35,375 nt of DNA from Bacteroidota bacterium (GTDB lineage Bacteria; Bacteroidota; Rhodothermia; Rhodothermales; Bin80), in the NCBI GenBank assembly GCA_028873925.1, contig JAPPNA010000176.1:1-35375 (forward strand), read 5' to 3'. The notes under the pieces are model-generated. The model saw only the letters and a program-made list of their open reading frames with translations. It made no database searches and had not been told where the DNA came from. Shown in pieces: positions 35,261-35,375 of the stretch. Position numbers and translations under genes: made by a program. The stretch's first letter is position 1, and each line of letters begins with the position of its first letter.

Positions 35261-35375
35261 ATGCACATCCGGCCAGTGCTTGCCCGACTGTGGATTTGTG
35301 TGGTACTGCTGGCTCCGGCAGTATCCAACGCGCAGATCGATGTTCAAGGCACTTTGTTGAGTGCTGATGGCCATC
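35261..35375 (+). CDS. Start of a TonB-dependent receptor-like protein, cut by the window end
   Basis: The open frame from ATG 35261 runs to the window edge without a stop (38 codons). It begins with a Sec signal (WICVVLLAPAVSNAQ), followed by IDVQGTLLSADGH, the first strand of a carboxypeptidase-like regulatory domain. In this genome type that is normally the N-terminus of a TonB-dependent receptor or a similar outer-membrane protein. The rest lies outside the window. Confidence 0.65.
   Translation, partial: MHIRPVLARLWICVVLLAPAVSNAQIDVQGTLLSADGH

Noticed and set aside
34882-35328. 148-codon minus-strand frame at the right end
   Set aside because: No motif, Pro/Arg-rich translation typical of a GC-rich shadow frame, and it overlaps the receptor start at 35261.
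1-35375. CRISPR arrays, tRNA and rRNA genes
   Set aside because: I looked for regularly spaced repeats, T-loop motifs and rRNA signatures in the intergenic stretches and saw none; small structured RNAs could still be missed by eye.

Overview
The window looks like chromosomal DNA from a GC-rich member of the Bacteroidota/Rhodothermota, probably Rhodothermia-like. This is inferred from gene content. There are two complete and one partial TonB-dependent receptor genes with carboxypeptidase-like regulatory or plug domains, a DUF4249 lipoprotein directly behind one receptor, a DUF4175 protein, a choice-of-anchor-B (LVIVD) protein, weak or absent Shine-Dalgarno sequences, and candidate promoters of the TTG-N20-TAnnTTTG type. 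No rRNA, tRNA or CRISPR array was found.

Layout. Positions 462-5217 hold DNA restriction and modification genes. First comes a beta-class DNA methyltransferase broken by a one-base deletion inside its catalytic DPPY motif. It overlaps by ATGA with a type II restriction-endonuclease-like gene whose catalytic acidic residue appears to be Ala. A 990-residue protein follows that joins a PD-(D/E)XK-like N-terminus to a gamma-class N6-adenine methyltransferase. Positions 5230-9675 are metabolic: a CoA-transferase and a Gfo/Idh/MocA oxidoreductase on the minus strand, divergent from etfB-etfA. At 9748-11439 lies a full-length IS1634-like transposase relative that seems to have lost catalytic residues and has no visible terminal repeats. 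A secreted FG-GAP plus LVIVD protein follows (11523-13892).

Positions 14093-18057 (minus strand) hold a second defence-type locus. A small PD-(D/E)XK nuclease gene is followed by a Ski2-like helicase gene with a long N-terminal extension. The order, sizes and motifs resemble Hachiman (HamA-HamB), but the proteins look divergent. Just upstream is a decayed fragment of a group II intron reverse transcriptase (about 18388-18595), suggesting the locus lies in a mobile-element scar.

Positions 18818-20494 hold an HMA-domain metal chaperone translationally coupled to a ChrA-type transporter, with a DCC-family thiol protein read the other way. The rest is mainly core genome: a DUF4175 membrane/coiled-coil protein; glgC with a small lipoprotein gene and a TonB-dependent receptor; pyrF with an overlapping ABM-family monooxygenase; a Tat-exported class V PLP enzyme followed by a YbdK/GCS2-type carboxylate-amine ligase; a DUF4249 lipoprotein with its TonB receptor; and the 5' end of another receptor at the right edge. 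Genes are packed tightly, with several convergent 3' overlaps and stop/start overlaps.

The items most worth follow-up are the Hachiman-like pair, the apparently dead R-M pair with a nameable missing base, the transposase-like ORF kept open without catalytic residues, and the reverse transcriptase remnant.
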